DNA of 31,288 bases, taken from contig CAKULN010000031.1 in the NCBI GenBank assembly GCA_934667175.1, positions 1 through 31,288 of the forward strand, in the 5' to 3' direction. The notes under the pieces are model-generated. The model was not told the origin of the DNA. It saw nothing but the letters and a program-made list of their open reading frames with translations, and ran no database searches. The stretch comes from an uncultured Bacteroidales bacterium. Lineage in GTDB: Bacteria > Bacteroidota > Bacteroidia > Bacteroidales > UBA932. Both the position numbers and the translations under genes were made by a program. Of the stretch, positions 1 to 10,141 are shown piece after piece. Each line of letters begins with the position of its first letter. Position 1 is the first letter of the stretch.

Positions 1-72
1 GGCTGTAACCTTCCCACTATCAGGGCGGTTTTGGGACTTGCACCCTTTAGAGTATGTTCGTGCTGGACGAAC
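1..72 (-). mobile_element. 5' end of a probable class C group II intron (partial)
   Basis: Read on the minus strand from about position 72 towards 1, the sequence has the order of short blocks that I know from the 5' end of bacterial class IIC introns such as the Oceanobacillus iheyensis intron. These are a GTNCG-type start, CCAGCA, CTCTAAAGGGTGCAAGTCCC and a later GGTTACAGCC. The first five bases are GTTCG rather than the canonical GTGYG. It lies directly after a terminator hairpin and its T-run, which is the preferred target of class IIC introns. The rest of the ribozyme and any reverse transcriptase would lie outside the window. The match is from memory, not from a search. Confidence 0.6.
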
Positions 73-76
73 AACA

Positions 77-116
77 AAAAGCAAGCATCCCTTTTAGGGA
101 AAAGATGCTTGCTTTT
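77..116. terminator. Bidirectional rho-independent terminator hairpin
   Basis: Positions 77-89 and 104-116 form a perfect 13-bp inverted repeat whose stem ends in an A-run on one side and a T-run on the other, so it can terminate transcription on either strand. An alternative inner CCC/GGG stem sits in the loop. On the minus strand the T-run is followed within a few bases by the presumed group II intron start. No clear gene on either strand ends immediately at this hairpin inside the window. Confidence 0.75.
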
Positions 117-569
117 ACTTTCCTTTTTCCAATTAATGTTTAACGATACAAATCTAAGGATGTTTTTTCATTTTGTCAAGAGAATTCGAAAGAAAAATGG
201 CATTCTTTGGTCACTCTCTTGATTCTTGTGGTGTTCCAGGGAAGATTCGCTCGTAAATTGTTTCTTTCTTGCGTGGCCGAGGTGAAAATCGAAGATTTTT
301 ATGTAAGTTTGTGGCAGCAATGGTTCGAAAGAGCGTTGTGGAAATATAATAACTAGCATTTGCTATTTATTCGGTTGCCCCTGAAACCTAGGAAATTTCA
401 AAGCGACACACCGGATAAGTCAGTGAATGTCTGCGCTTTTGGCGTGGACTTGACTTGTCTTGTGTTACGGGCTTCCTAGGGCCTTGGGGCGTAGATATGA
501 AAGTCTGCGCCTTATTTGTGCCCTTGAGTCTGTGCCCGGATAAAGTCAAATGCCCAAATAAAGCGCAGA
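117..569. other. Non-coding leader upstream of the restriction-modification genes
   Basis: I see no credible gene here; short ORFs of about 63 codons on both strands lack recognisable protein character. The left half is AT-rich. The right half has repeated short motifs: GTCTGCGC at 429-436 and 503-510, CCTAGG at 388-393 and 474-479, and CCGGATAAGTCA (411-422) echoed by CCGGATAAAGTCA (536-548). These could be operator sites or remnants of an integration boundary. I find no convincing TAnnTTTG promoter, so the start of transcription for the downstream genes is not assigned. Confidence 0.4.
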
Positions 570-1217
570 ATGGCCACCCAGATCAGATCCAAGGAACGGG
601 TGTCGGCTCACGGTGAGGTGTTCACGAATCCCCGTGAGGTGAATGCGATGCTCGACCTTGTGAAGCCGGAGACGGAGCGGATCGACTCCCGTTTCCTGGA
701 ACCGGCGTGCGGTGACGGGAACTTCCTCATCGAGATTCTCCGGCGCAAACTCGCTGTCTGCGAGGCACGTGTCACCGCCAAACTATACACCCAACTCCAG
801 TACGAGCACGATGCCATCTGGGCTGTCTCCAGCATCTACGGCATCGAGATTCTCTCCGACAACACCACCGCCTGCCGGGAAAGGCTCCTGAACCACTTCA
901 CGCAGCAGTACCGGAGGCTTTTCAATTCCAAGTGCAAAGACTCCTGCATCGAGTCCGTCCGCTACATCCTCTCCAAGAACATCATCAACGGTGACGCCCT
1001 CACCTACAGGCGCGCGGACAAACCCGACGAATGGATCCACATCAGCGAATGGAGCTTCATCGGAGGCGACAAGGTAAACCGGCGCGACTACGAATTCTCC
1101 TACTTGGTCGGTGAATATGAAAGCGACGGCCTCTTCTCGGACATCCCGGTGGAAACATTCGCTCCCGTTCATTTCTTGAATATAAACGCGCAGACCTATG
1201 GCGACAAACAACTATAA
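570..1217 (+). CDS. Small adenine-methylase-like subunit of a restriction-modification system, lacking the NPPY motif
   Basis: This 215-residue protein has the front half of a gamma-class N6-adenine DNA methyltransferase. Motif X-like GEVFTNPREVNAMLDLV is at residues 15-31, and a consensus SAM-binding motif I (FLEPACGDGNF) at 42-52. A beta-2 acidic position follows at IYGIEI (89-94), and a GDAL block at 141-144. The catalytic motif IV (NPPY) that should follow is absent, and the protein ends about 70 residues later. The stop codon overlaps the next gene by 20 bp, so the two are probably translationally coupled. The neighbour has NPPY but a degenerate motif I, so the pair may make one active enzyme. 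A truncated paralogue or SAM-sensing subunit is the alternative. The methylase-fold assignment is strong; the role is inferred. Confidence 0.75.
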   Translation: MATQIRSKERVSAHGEVFTNPREVNAMLDLVKPETERIDSRFLEPACGDGNFLIEILRRKLAVCEARVTAKLYTQLQYEHDAIWAVSSIYGIEILSDNTTACRERLLNHFTQQYRRLFNSKCKDSCIESVRYILSKNIINGDALTYRRADKPDEWIHISEWSFIGGDKVNRRDYEFSYLVGEYESDGLFSDIPVETFAPVHFLNINAQTYGDKQL

Positions 1218-2697
1218 TCCCGACGTCCTCAATTGCCTTGCGAACCTGAGTAACGATGAGGTCTTTACCCCACCGGAACTTGCGAACCGCATCCTCGACC
1301 TTCTTCCGCCGGAACTCTTCCGAAGTCCAGACACAAAGTTCCTGGATCCGTTCAGCAAGAGCGGGGTCTTCCTCCGCGAGATAGTCAAGCGGCTGGACAA
1401 AGGATTGGAAAGGAATATCCCCGATCGCCAGAGCCGGATCGATCATATTCTTCACAATCAGGTCTTTGGCATCGCCGTCACAGAGCTGACATCCTATCTT
1501 TCCCGCCGCTCGCTCTACTGCTCAAGATTCGCCAACGGGGACTACAGTGTCTCCCGCTTCGACACGGAAGGCGGGAATATTCTTTGCTCCAAGCGTTCTC
1601 ACACATGGGAGGATGGCCGATGCAAGTACTGCGGTGCATCCCAGGCTGTCTATGACCGAGGCTCTGAGGCTGAGCAGTACGCCTACATGTTCATCCACAC
1701 CGACAACCCCAATCAATTCTTTGGAAATATGAAGTTTGACGTAATCATCGGAAACCCGCCCTATCAACTCAGCGATGGTGGAGCGCAGGCCAGTGCGATG
1801 CCTATATACAATCTCTTTGTCAGTCAAGCGATGAGACTGAAGCCCAGATATTTGTCGATGATTATCCCGGCTCGTTGGTATGGAGGAGGCCGTGGACTTG
1901 ACGAGTTCCGGTCTGCAATGATCGGGGACAGGCGCATAAGGGTATTGCACGACTTCCTTAACGCCTCAGATTGTTTCGGTACTGGTGTGGAAATCAAGGG
2001 CGGGGTATGCTACTTTTTATGGGAGAGGGACAACGAGGGAATGTGCCGGATTTTTACACATAATGGTGATTCCGTGAAAGAACAGCCGGAACGCTATCTT
2101 AAGGAGAAAAACAGCGATGTGTTCATCCGTTACTCCGAGGGCGTTTCCGTATATCATAAAATCTTGACTTTCAAAGAGAAGACCATGGACACGTTGGTCA
2201 GTTCTCAAAAGCCATTTGGATTACGCACATTTGTCAGGGGAACACAGACAAAAACTCAAGACAGCGTAATATTATTCGAACGGGGTGGTAAGTCTTATAT
2301 AAATCGGAACGAGATAGTTACTCATCGGGATTGGATAGACAAACCTAAGGTTTATATATCGGCAGCATATAATGCTGGAGATACTTATCCGCATCAAATA
2401 CTTGGGAAGCCTATAATCGGTGAACCATGTTCTTGTTGCACTGAAACATACGTAGTAATAGGGCCATTCCATAGCACTGAAGAATCCGAGAATGTGGTTT
2501 CTTATATTAGGACAAAACTATTCCGTTTTTTAGTAATGCTTAAGAAATCCTCTCAGCACGCTGCTTCTCAGGTTTATTCTTTTGTTCCCATTCAAGACTT
2601 CTCGCACCCGTGGACCGATGAGATGCTGTACCAGAAGTACGGCCTCGACAAAGATGAGATCGCATTTATCGAATCTATGATCCGGCCTATGGAATAG
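1198..2697 (+). CDS. Eco57I-like N6-adenine DNA methyltransferase subunit (catalytic NPPY and target recognition)
   Basis: The 499-residue protein carries a motif X-like NDEVFTPPELANRILDLL (residues 19-36). Motif I is altered (FLDPFSKSGVF, 48-58), lacking the usual DPACGSG glycine pattern. A classic catalytic NPPYQ is at 186-190, preceded by FDVII. Between motif I and NPPY is a probable zinc site, C130-x4-H135-x6-C142-x2-C145. The C-terminal half (about 340-465) is the likely target recognition domain, ending in a conserved-looking WTDEMLYQKYGLDKDE segment. It would methylate adenine in the host's recognition site, protecting DNA from the adjacent nuclease/helicase. Base composition falls sharply in the putative recognition region (about 2215-2590), suggesting domain exchange. 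It overlaps the upstream subunit by 20 bp and lies 46 bp before the nuclease gene. Confidence 0.85.
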   Translation: MATNNYNPDVLNCLANLSNDEVFTPPELANRILDLLPPELFRSPDTKFLDPFSKSGVFLREIVKRLDKGLERNIPDRQSRIDHILHNQVFGIAVTELTSYLSRRSLYCSRFANGDYSVSRFDTEGGNILCSKRSHTWEDGRCKYCGASQAVYDRGSEAEQYAYMFIHTDNPNQFFGNMKFDVIIGNPPYQLSDGGAQASAMPIYNLFVSQAMRLKPRYLSMIIPARWYGGGRGLDEFRSAMIGDRRIRVLHDFLNASDCFGTGVEIKGGVCYFLWERDNEGMCRIFTHNGDSVKEQPERYLKEKNSDVFIRYSEGVSVYHKILTFKEKTMDTLVSSQKPFGLRTFVRGTQTKTQDSVILFERGGKSYINRNEIVTHRDWIDKPKVYISAAYNAGDTYPHQILGKPIIGEPCSCCTETYVVIGPFHSTEESENVVSYIRTKLFRFLVMLKKSSQHAASQVYSFVPIQDFSHPWTDEMLYQKYGLDKDEIAFIESMIRPME

Positions 2698-2743
2698 CCC
2701 CTATGTTTGATTCACGAATATATTCAAGAGTATAATTGTAAAG

Positions 2744-5599
<2,856 letters not shown>

Positions 5600-5681
5600 A
5601 ATCGCACATACGAAATCTCGCACCTACACAAGCTTTGTAAAGAGCGGTTAGTTGGCGGGAAGAACGTTTTCGCACCAAAAT

Positions 5682-5717
5682 GCTCCCGTCATAGTGAAAT
5701 TACACTGCGACGGGAGC
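5682..5717 (+). terminator. Stem-loop downstream of the restriction gene
   Basis: GCTCCCGTC (5682-5690) pairs perfectly with GACGGGAGC (5709-5717), and an inner AGTG/CACT can extend the structure. It begins 82 bases after the restriction gene's stop codon. No strong T-run follows, so it may act as an RNA-stabilising or attenuating hairpin rather than a classical terminator. Confidence 0.5.
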
Positions 5718-5784
5718 GATATTGCCTAAAAATGATATTGTTGTGGCTTACTGATTCTCTTGAGCGACGATTATGGGGTAAAAT

Positions 5785-5820
5785 GCTACCCGAGGGTGTC
5801 TGTTGGCACTCTTGGGTAGC
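5785..5820 (-). terminator. Stem-loop at the end of the arginine operon
   Basis: GCTACCCGAGGGTG (5785-5798) and CACTCTTGGGTAGC (5807-5820) form a 14-bp stem with two mismatched positions that can form G-U pairs in one RNA orientation. On the minus strand it starts about 60 bases after the argB stop and is followed by ATTTTA, a short T-run. The rest of the 5600-5880 convergent spacer holds no credible gene. Confidence 0.55.
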
Positions 5821-5880
5821 AGTATTATGCAAAAATGCCACCGAGAGTCTTTGCTGATTACGGCAGCGCCAGAACAAAAA

Positions 5881-6669
5881 CTAGTCATCGGTCTCGGGGT
5901 CGGCCATGATGGTGGTGCCGGAGGAGAGTGCGGAGGCGGAGGTGATGACGACACGGGAGACGCCAGAGTTGATGGCCTCGAAGGCGTTCTGAAGTTTCGG
6001 GATCATGCCTTCGGAGATGGTGCCGTCAGCGACCATCGGGGCAAAATCGGAACTGGTGATGGTCGGAATCACGCTCGTAGGATCGTTCAGATCCTTCATC
6101 ACACCTGGGGTGGACGAGCAATATGTCAGGGTCACGTCATAGACGGAGGCGAGAGTCTGTGCGACAGATGAGGCGATGGTGTCAGCGTTGGTGTTCAGCA
6201 TCGAGCCTTCCTTGTCGTGGGTCAACGGGGCGAGGACCGGCACGGCACCAGACTCAAGGAGATTTTCCAAAGCCTTGGCGTTGACGTACTTGATGTCACC
6301 GACATAACCGAAGTTGATCGGCTGGACGGGTCTCTTGACGCTCATTATCAGGTTCAGGTCAGCGCCGGTGAGACCGATGGCATTCACCCCGAGGGCCTGC
6401 AGGCGGGCCACAAGATTCTTGTTGACAAGACCGCCATAGACCATCGTGACTACCTTCAGCATCTCGGCGCTGGTGATCCGGCGGCCATCTATCATCTGAG
6501 TCTCGACACCAAGCTTGGCGGCCACCTCGGTGGCGATCTTGCCGCCTCCGTGCACGAGAATCTTTCTGCCTCTAAGGCTTGAAAACGACATCAGAAGTCC
6601 CTGGAGAGACTCCTCGTTCTCCACGATCGCTCCCCCGACCTTAATTATATTCAATGAATCCTTTATCAT
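5881..6669 (-). CDS. argB: N-acyl-glutamate kinase (ArgB; probably acts on N-succinylglutamate)
   Basis: ArgB phosphorylates the gamma-carboxyl of N-acylated glutamate, the second step of arginine synthesis. The protein has the amino-acid kinase N-terminal lysine/glycine segment IIKVGGAIV, the HGGGK loop, and a length (262 residues) normal for the family. I start at the ATG at 6667-6669. A longer reading from an in-frame TTG at 6678 is possible, but the ATG version begins MIKDSLNIIKVGG, close to the conserved core, and is preceded by GAGGGA. It is the last gene of the operon, 12 bp after argF'. The succinyl substrate is inferred from the Pro90 signature of the adjacent carbamoyltransferase, not from ArgB itself. 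Confidence 0.93.
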   Translation of the reverse strand: MIKDSLNIIKVGGAIVENEESLQGLLMSFSSLRGRKILVHGGGKIATEVAAKLGVETQMIDGRRITSAEMLKVVTMVYGGLVNKNLVARLQALGVNAIGLTGADLNLIMSVKRPVQPINFGYVGDIKYVNAKALENLLESGAVPVLAPLTHDKEGSMLNTNADTIASSVAQTLASVYDVTLTYCSSTPGVMKDLNDPTSVIPTITSSDFAPMVADGTISEGMIPKLQNAFEAINSGVSRVVITSASALSSGTTIMADPETDD

Positions 6670-6681
6670 ATCCCTCAAATA

Positions 6682-7632
6682 TTATTGTAAATCCTCCAGC
6701 ATTCTCTTCATCACAACCTGGGCGGAGACGACACGGTTGGCGGCCTCCGGGATGACAATGCTGCGAGGGGAATCTATCACCTCGTCGGTCACGATCATAT
6801 TCCTTCTTACCGGCAGGCAGTGCATGAAGTAGGCGTTGTTGGTGACGGCCATCTGCCTTGCACCGACGGTCCATGAACGGTCCTGACTGAGAATCTGGCC
6901 ATAGTGCGAGACTGAGGACCAGTTCTTGGCGTAGATGAAGTCCGCTCCCTCGAAAGCCTTCATCTGGTCGTACTCCACACGAGCCTTGCCGACGAACTGA
7001 GGATCCAGCTCATAGCCTTCCGGTTGGGTGATCACGAAATCGACATCAGCTGCGTTCATCCACTCGGCAAAAGAGTTCGGCACGGCCTGAGGCAGAGCCC
7101 TCGGATGAGGAGCCCAGGTCAGAACCACTTTCGGACGTGGGACGCTTTTATATTCATTGATCGTGATGAGATCAGCGAAGGCCTGGCAAGGATGCACCGT
7201 GGCCGACTCAAGGCTGATGACAGGTTTGCCGGAATATTCAATGAACTGCTTGAGTATGGTCTCGTTGTAGTCGAAGGCTTTGTCCTTCAGGCCAGCGAAC
7301 GAGCGCACACCGATGATGTCGCAGTAGCTTCCGATGACAGGGATCGCCTCGCGAAGATGCTCCGGCTTGTCACCATCCATCACCACGCCCATCTCGGTCT
7401 CAAGCTTCCAGCTGTCTCCGTTGACATTGAGCACTATCGAGTTCATTCCCAGATTCATAGCTGCTTTCTGGCTGCTCAGTCTGGTGCGCAGGCTGCTGTT
7501 GAAGAAGATCAGGATGATCGTCTTGTTCTTGCCAAGGTTCTGCCAAGCGAACGGAGTCGCCTTGACCTGCTTCGCTTCCTCAAGCGCCTTGCCAAGGTCG
7601 CCTATGTCGCCAACGTGAAAAAAACTTCTCAT
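6682..7632 (-). CDS. argF': N-succinyl-L-ornithine carbamoyltransferase (SOTCase, ArgF')
   Basis: This enzyme transfers carbamoyl from carbamoyl phosphate to the acylated ornithine intermediate. The 316-residue protein has the carbamoyl-phosphate loop as SLRTR at 47-51 (STRTR in ordinary OTCases), HPCQ at 147-150 and HCLPVRR at 271-277. Residue 90 is proline (GDKP). In Bacteroides fragilis, proline at this position marks preference for N-succinylornithine, while glutamate marks the N-acetylornithine enzyme of Xanthomonas. I infer that this strain makes arginine through succinylated intermediates. Its ATG overlaps the argD stop codon by four bases (ATGA), indicating coupled translation. Confidence 0.93.
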   Translation of the reverse strand: MRSFFHVGDIGDLGKALEEAKQVKATPFAWQNLGKNKTIILIFFNSSLRTRLSSQKAAMNLGMNSIVLNVNGDSWKLETEMGVVMDGDKPEHLREAIPVIGSYCDIIGVRSFAGLKDKAFDYNETILKQFIEYSGKPVISLESATVHPCQAFADLITINEYKSVPRPKVVLTWAPHPRALPQAVPNSFAEWMNAADVDFVITQPEGYELDPQFVGKARVEYDQMKAFEGADFIYAKNWSSVSHYGQILSQDRSWTVGARQMAVTNNAYFMHCLPVRRNMIVTDEVIDSPRSIVIPEAANRVVSAQVVMKRMLEDLQ

Positions 7633-8750
7633 AATACTTCCTTCAATGCGTTAATGAATATGTCAACGTCCGCCTTGGTGAGGGTCAGCGGGGCAAGAAG
7701 GCGGATCATGTTCTTGCCGGAAACGCCTGTGAATATGTGCTTTTCGTAGAGGAGACGGCCTCTTATCTCCGCGATCGGCTCATTGAACTCAATGCCGACC
7801 ATCAGACCGCGGCCACGGACTTCCTTGATCCTCGGAGAGGACGGGATGGAGTTTTTGAGATATTCACCAACCTCATAGGCGTTCGCGACGAGGTCCTCTT
7901 CCTTGAATATGTCAGCGACGGCGTTGGCGGCGGCCATCGCTAGGTAGTTGCCTCCGAATGTGGTTCCTAGCATTCCTTTTGTTGCCTCGAACTCCGGTGA
8001 GATCAGAACTCCGCCGATCGGGAAGCCGTTAGCCATTCCCTTGGCCATCGTGACGATGTCCGGCTTGATTCCAGCCCACTGATGGGCGAAGAACCTGCCG
8101 CTTCTGCCGTAGCCGCTTTGGATTTCGTCCAAAATCAGCACAACACCGGCATCCTTGGTGGCCTGACGCAGGTCACGCATGAACTGGTCGTCCGGGATGA
8201 CTATTCCGCCAACTCCCTGGATACCCTCGATTATCACTCCAGCCACATCGCCCTTGGCAAGTTCTGCCTTGACGGCCTCTATGTCATTCAGAGGCAGGAA
8301 AGTGACATTGTGGTGCGAGTTGAATGGAGCCGAATATTTCGGGTTGTCGGTGACGGCCACCGCTCCGGAGGTTCTTCCGTGGAAGGCGCCTTTGAATGCT
8401 ATCATTCTGTCCTTTCCGGTGTGGAAAGAAGCCAGCTTGAGAGCATTCTCATTGGCTTCCGCTCCTGAGTTGATCAGGAAGAGGGAGTAGTCCTCAAGGC
8501 CGGAGAGTTCTCCGATCTTTCGGGCAAGTTCGACCTGAAGCGGATTCTTCACACTGTTGGAGTAGAAGCCGATCTTGTTCAGTTGGTCGGTGATGGCGGC
8601 CACATATTTCGGGTGGCAGTGGCCGACTGAGATGACAGCGTGGCCGCCGTAGAGGTCAAGGTACTCCTGGCCTTTGTCATCCCAGATTCTGGTGCCTTTG
8701 GCTTTGACGGGGGTTACGTCAAAGAGGCTGTATACGTCGAATAAGTTCAT
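7629..8750 (-). CDS. argD: N-acyl-ornithine aminotransferase (ArgD)
   Basis: A class III PLP aminotransferase of 373 residues that converts N-acyl-glutamate semialdehyde and glutamate to N-acyl-ornithine. Visible signatures are the N-terminal YLDLYGGHAVISVGH segment, the LILDEIQSGYGRSG cofactor-binding block, and the Schiff-base lysine in DIVTMAKGMANG. It is slightly short for the family but ends normally. It follows argC across a 185-bp spacer packed with tandem repeats and overlaps argF' by four bases. The substrate is probably the succinyl form, inferred from the neighbouring SOTCase. Confidence 0.93.
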   Translation of the reverse strand: MNLFDVYSLFDVTPVKAKGTRIWDDKGQEYLDLYGGHAVISVGHCHPKYVAAITDQLNKIGFYSNSVKNPLQVELARKIGELSGLEDYSLFLINSGAEANENALKLASFHTGKDRMIAFKGAFHGRTSGAVAVTDNPKYSAPFNSHHNVTFLPLNDIEAVKAELAKGDVAGVIIEGIQGVGGIVIPDDQFMRDLRQATKDAGVVLILDEIQSGYGRSGRFFAHQWAGIKPDIVTMAKGMANGFPIGGVLISPEFEATKGMLGTTFGGNYLAMAAANAVADIFKEEDLVANAYEVGEYLKNSIPSSPRIKEVRGRGLMVGIEFNEPIAEIRGRLLYEKHIFTGVSGKNMIRLLAPLTLTKADVDIFINALKEVL

Positions 8751-8771
8751 TGTCTTTGTTCTTTATTTGTT

Positions 8772-8934
8772 TCTGGCGCTTCGACAAGCTCAGCGACCGA
8801 ATGGTATTGGTGCTTCGGCAAGCTCAGCGACCGAATGGTATTGGCGCTTCGGCAGGCTCAGCGACCGAATGATGTTGGCGCTTCGACAAGCTCAGCGACC
8901 AGACAGGGTGGTCACTGAGCCTGTCGAAGTGACC
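8772..8934. repeat. 34-bp tandem array plus an inverted copy of a palindromic element in the argC-argD spacer
   Basis: Units start at 8779, 8813, 8847 and 8881 with a strict 34-bp period. Each contains CTTCGACAAGCTCAGCGACC with a few substitutions. The last unit decays and is followed at 8910-8934 by an inverted copy with 7-bp ends (GGTCACT/AGTGACC), one base before the argC stop codon. The same core occurs inside two protein-coding genes at 25522-25674 and 30406-30497. As it lies between cotranscribed genes, it will be present in the arginine operon mRNA. Confidence 0.9.
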
Positions 8935-8935
8935 A

Positions 8936-9916
8936 CTAAAACCGTGTGCCTTTAAGGTGAAGGCCTGTGTCCTCAGGGAGGCCGAAAATTAGGTTCATGT
9001 TCTCGACAGCCTGGCCGGAAGCACCTTTCACGAGATTGTCGATGATACTGATTACGTGGAGCTTACGCCCGTGCTTTCGAACATTCAGCACACACTTGTT
9101 CGTGTTCACGACCATTTTGAGATCCGGATTAGAGTCAATCACATGGACGAAAGGCTCGTCCTTATAATAATCCTTGTACAAAGCCACGGCATCCTCTTCG
9201 GAAAGATCGCAGTCAAAATAGACTGATGCGAGGATTCCTCTAGTAAAGTCTCCCCTGACTGGTACGAAGTTCAGTTCTCCACCATAGCTTGGCGCGAGGG
9301 TGTGAAGGGTCTCCCCTATCTCGCCCAGATGCTGATGTGTGAAGGCTTTGTAGACTGAAAGGTTGTTCGCCCTCCAGCTGAAATGCGTTGTCTCTGACGG
9401 AGCCTGACCAGCGCCTGTCGAACCGGTTATTCCTGTCACATGGATCTCCGGCAGTTTGTCTGCCTTTGCCATCGGCAGGAGCGCTAATTGGATCGAGGTC
9501 GCGAAACATCCAGGATTCGCGATATGCTTGGAACCTTCGATCTTGTCTCTGAAAGCCTCTGGAAGACCATATACAAAGTCCTCCGCATCTGCCGCTAGGC
9601 GGAAATCATTGCTGAGGTCGATGATGGCTCCTTTGTAGGTTTCCGGCAGAGAATGCACGAATCCCTTTGACTTTCCGTGCCCGGAGCAAAGGAATATCAC
9701 ATCGGCCTGTTCCACCGGAGCGTCAGCGCTGAACTTCAGGTCGGTCTCTCCCAACAGATCCTGATGCGCCGACCATACCGGCTCTCCAGCGTGGCTTCCA
9801 CTCTGCGCGAAGACAACCTTGACGTTCGGATGATTGACCAAGATTCGTAAGAGCTCACCGGCAGTGTAACCAGCGGCCCCTACGATTCCTACACGTATAT
9901 ACTCATTTATAATCAT
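8936..9916 (-). CDS. argC: N-acyl-gamma-glutamyl-phosphate reductase (ArgC)
   Basis: ArgC reduces N-acyl-glutamyl phosphate to the semialdehyde with NADPH. The 326-residue protein opens with the Rossmann motif GIVGAAGYTAGELLRIL and contains the catalytic cysteine in ANPGCFATSIQLAL; its length is typical. The stop codon abuts a palindromic repeat element, and the upstream 225 bp to argG hold a different palindromic repeat cluster. It lies third before the operon end, in the usual arg functional set. Confidence 0.95.
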   Translation of the reverse strand: MIINEYIRVGIVGAAGYTAGELLRILVNHPNVKVVFAQSGSHAGEPVWSAHQDLLGETDLKFSADAPVEQADVIFLCSGHGKSKGFVHSLPETYKGAIIDLSNDFRLAADAEDFVYGLPEAFRDKIEGSKHIANPGCFATSIQLALLPMAKADKLPEIHVTGITGSTGAGQAPSETTHFSWRANNLSVYKAFTHQHLGEIGETLHTLAPSYGGELNFVPVRGDFTRGILASVYFDCDLSEEDAVALYKDYYKDEPFVHVIDSNPDLKMVVNTNKCVLNVRKHGRKLHVISIIDNLVKGASGQAVENMNLIFGLPEDTGLHLKGTRF

Positions 9917-9940
9917 TTATTTCATAAATAATTATCATTT

Positions 9941-10104
9941 CACCCCTCAGTCGCTTCGCGACAGCTCCCGGTGGGAGCGCCACCCTCCACCGCCTCCCTC
10001 GCTGGGAGGGATGCGCTTTGCGCACCCTCATGGGCTTATCACGTTACCCTCTCCCTAAATCCCTCCCCTCGGGGGAGGGACTTGCTTTCGCCACAAGTGG
10101 CGAA
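9941..10104. repeat. Cluster of GC-rich hairpins in the argG-argC spacer
   Basis: Consecutive perfect or near-perfect stems fill this spacer: GTCGC/GCGAC (9950-9962), GCTCCC/GGGAGC (9964-9978), a CTCCCT/GGGAGG stem near 9993-10009, CCCTCCCC/GGGGAGGG (10061-10079) and TTCGCCAC/GTGGCGAA (10087-10104). The segment with GTCGCTTCGCGAC and GCTCCCGGTGGGAGC resembles a dispersed intergenic repeat that I associate with Bacteroidota genomes. I see no gene. It may stabilise the upstream transcript or lower downstream expression within the operon. Confidence 0.75.
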
Positions 10105-10141
10105 GAGTGCAGCTATAAGGATGAAATATTCATCAATTTAC

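Noticed and set aside
31..359. Small ORFs of 63 codons on both strands near the left edge
   Set aside because: They cross the intron-like segment and the terminator hairpin, with no recognisable protein signature or start context; they could hide a restriction controller, but no helix-turn-helix is visible.
570..2697. The two methylase genes as one gene broken by a frameshift
   Set aside because: The second protein has its own motif X-like and motif I-like segments after its own ATG, so joining the frames would duplicate rather than complete the domain.
6670..6678. TTG start extending argB by three codons
   Set aside because: An ATG lies three codons later, next to the conserved N-terminus, and TTG starts are less favoured.
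8772..8934. Possible CRISPR array (regular 34-bp repeats)
   Set aside because: The whole 34-bp unit is repeated without unique spacers, and no cas genes are present.
8674..8955. Plus-strand ORF containing LRQAQRP peptides
   Set aside because: It is the translated tandem repeat array plus the antisense start of argD, not a gene.
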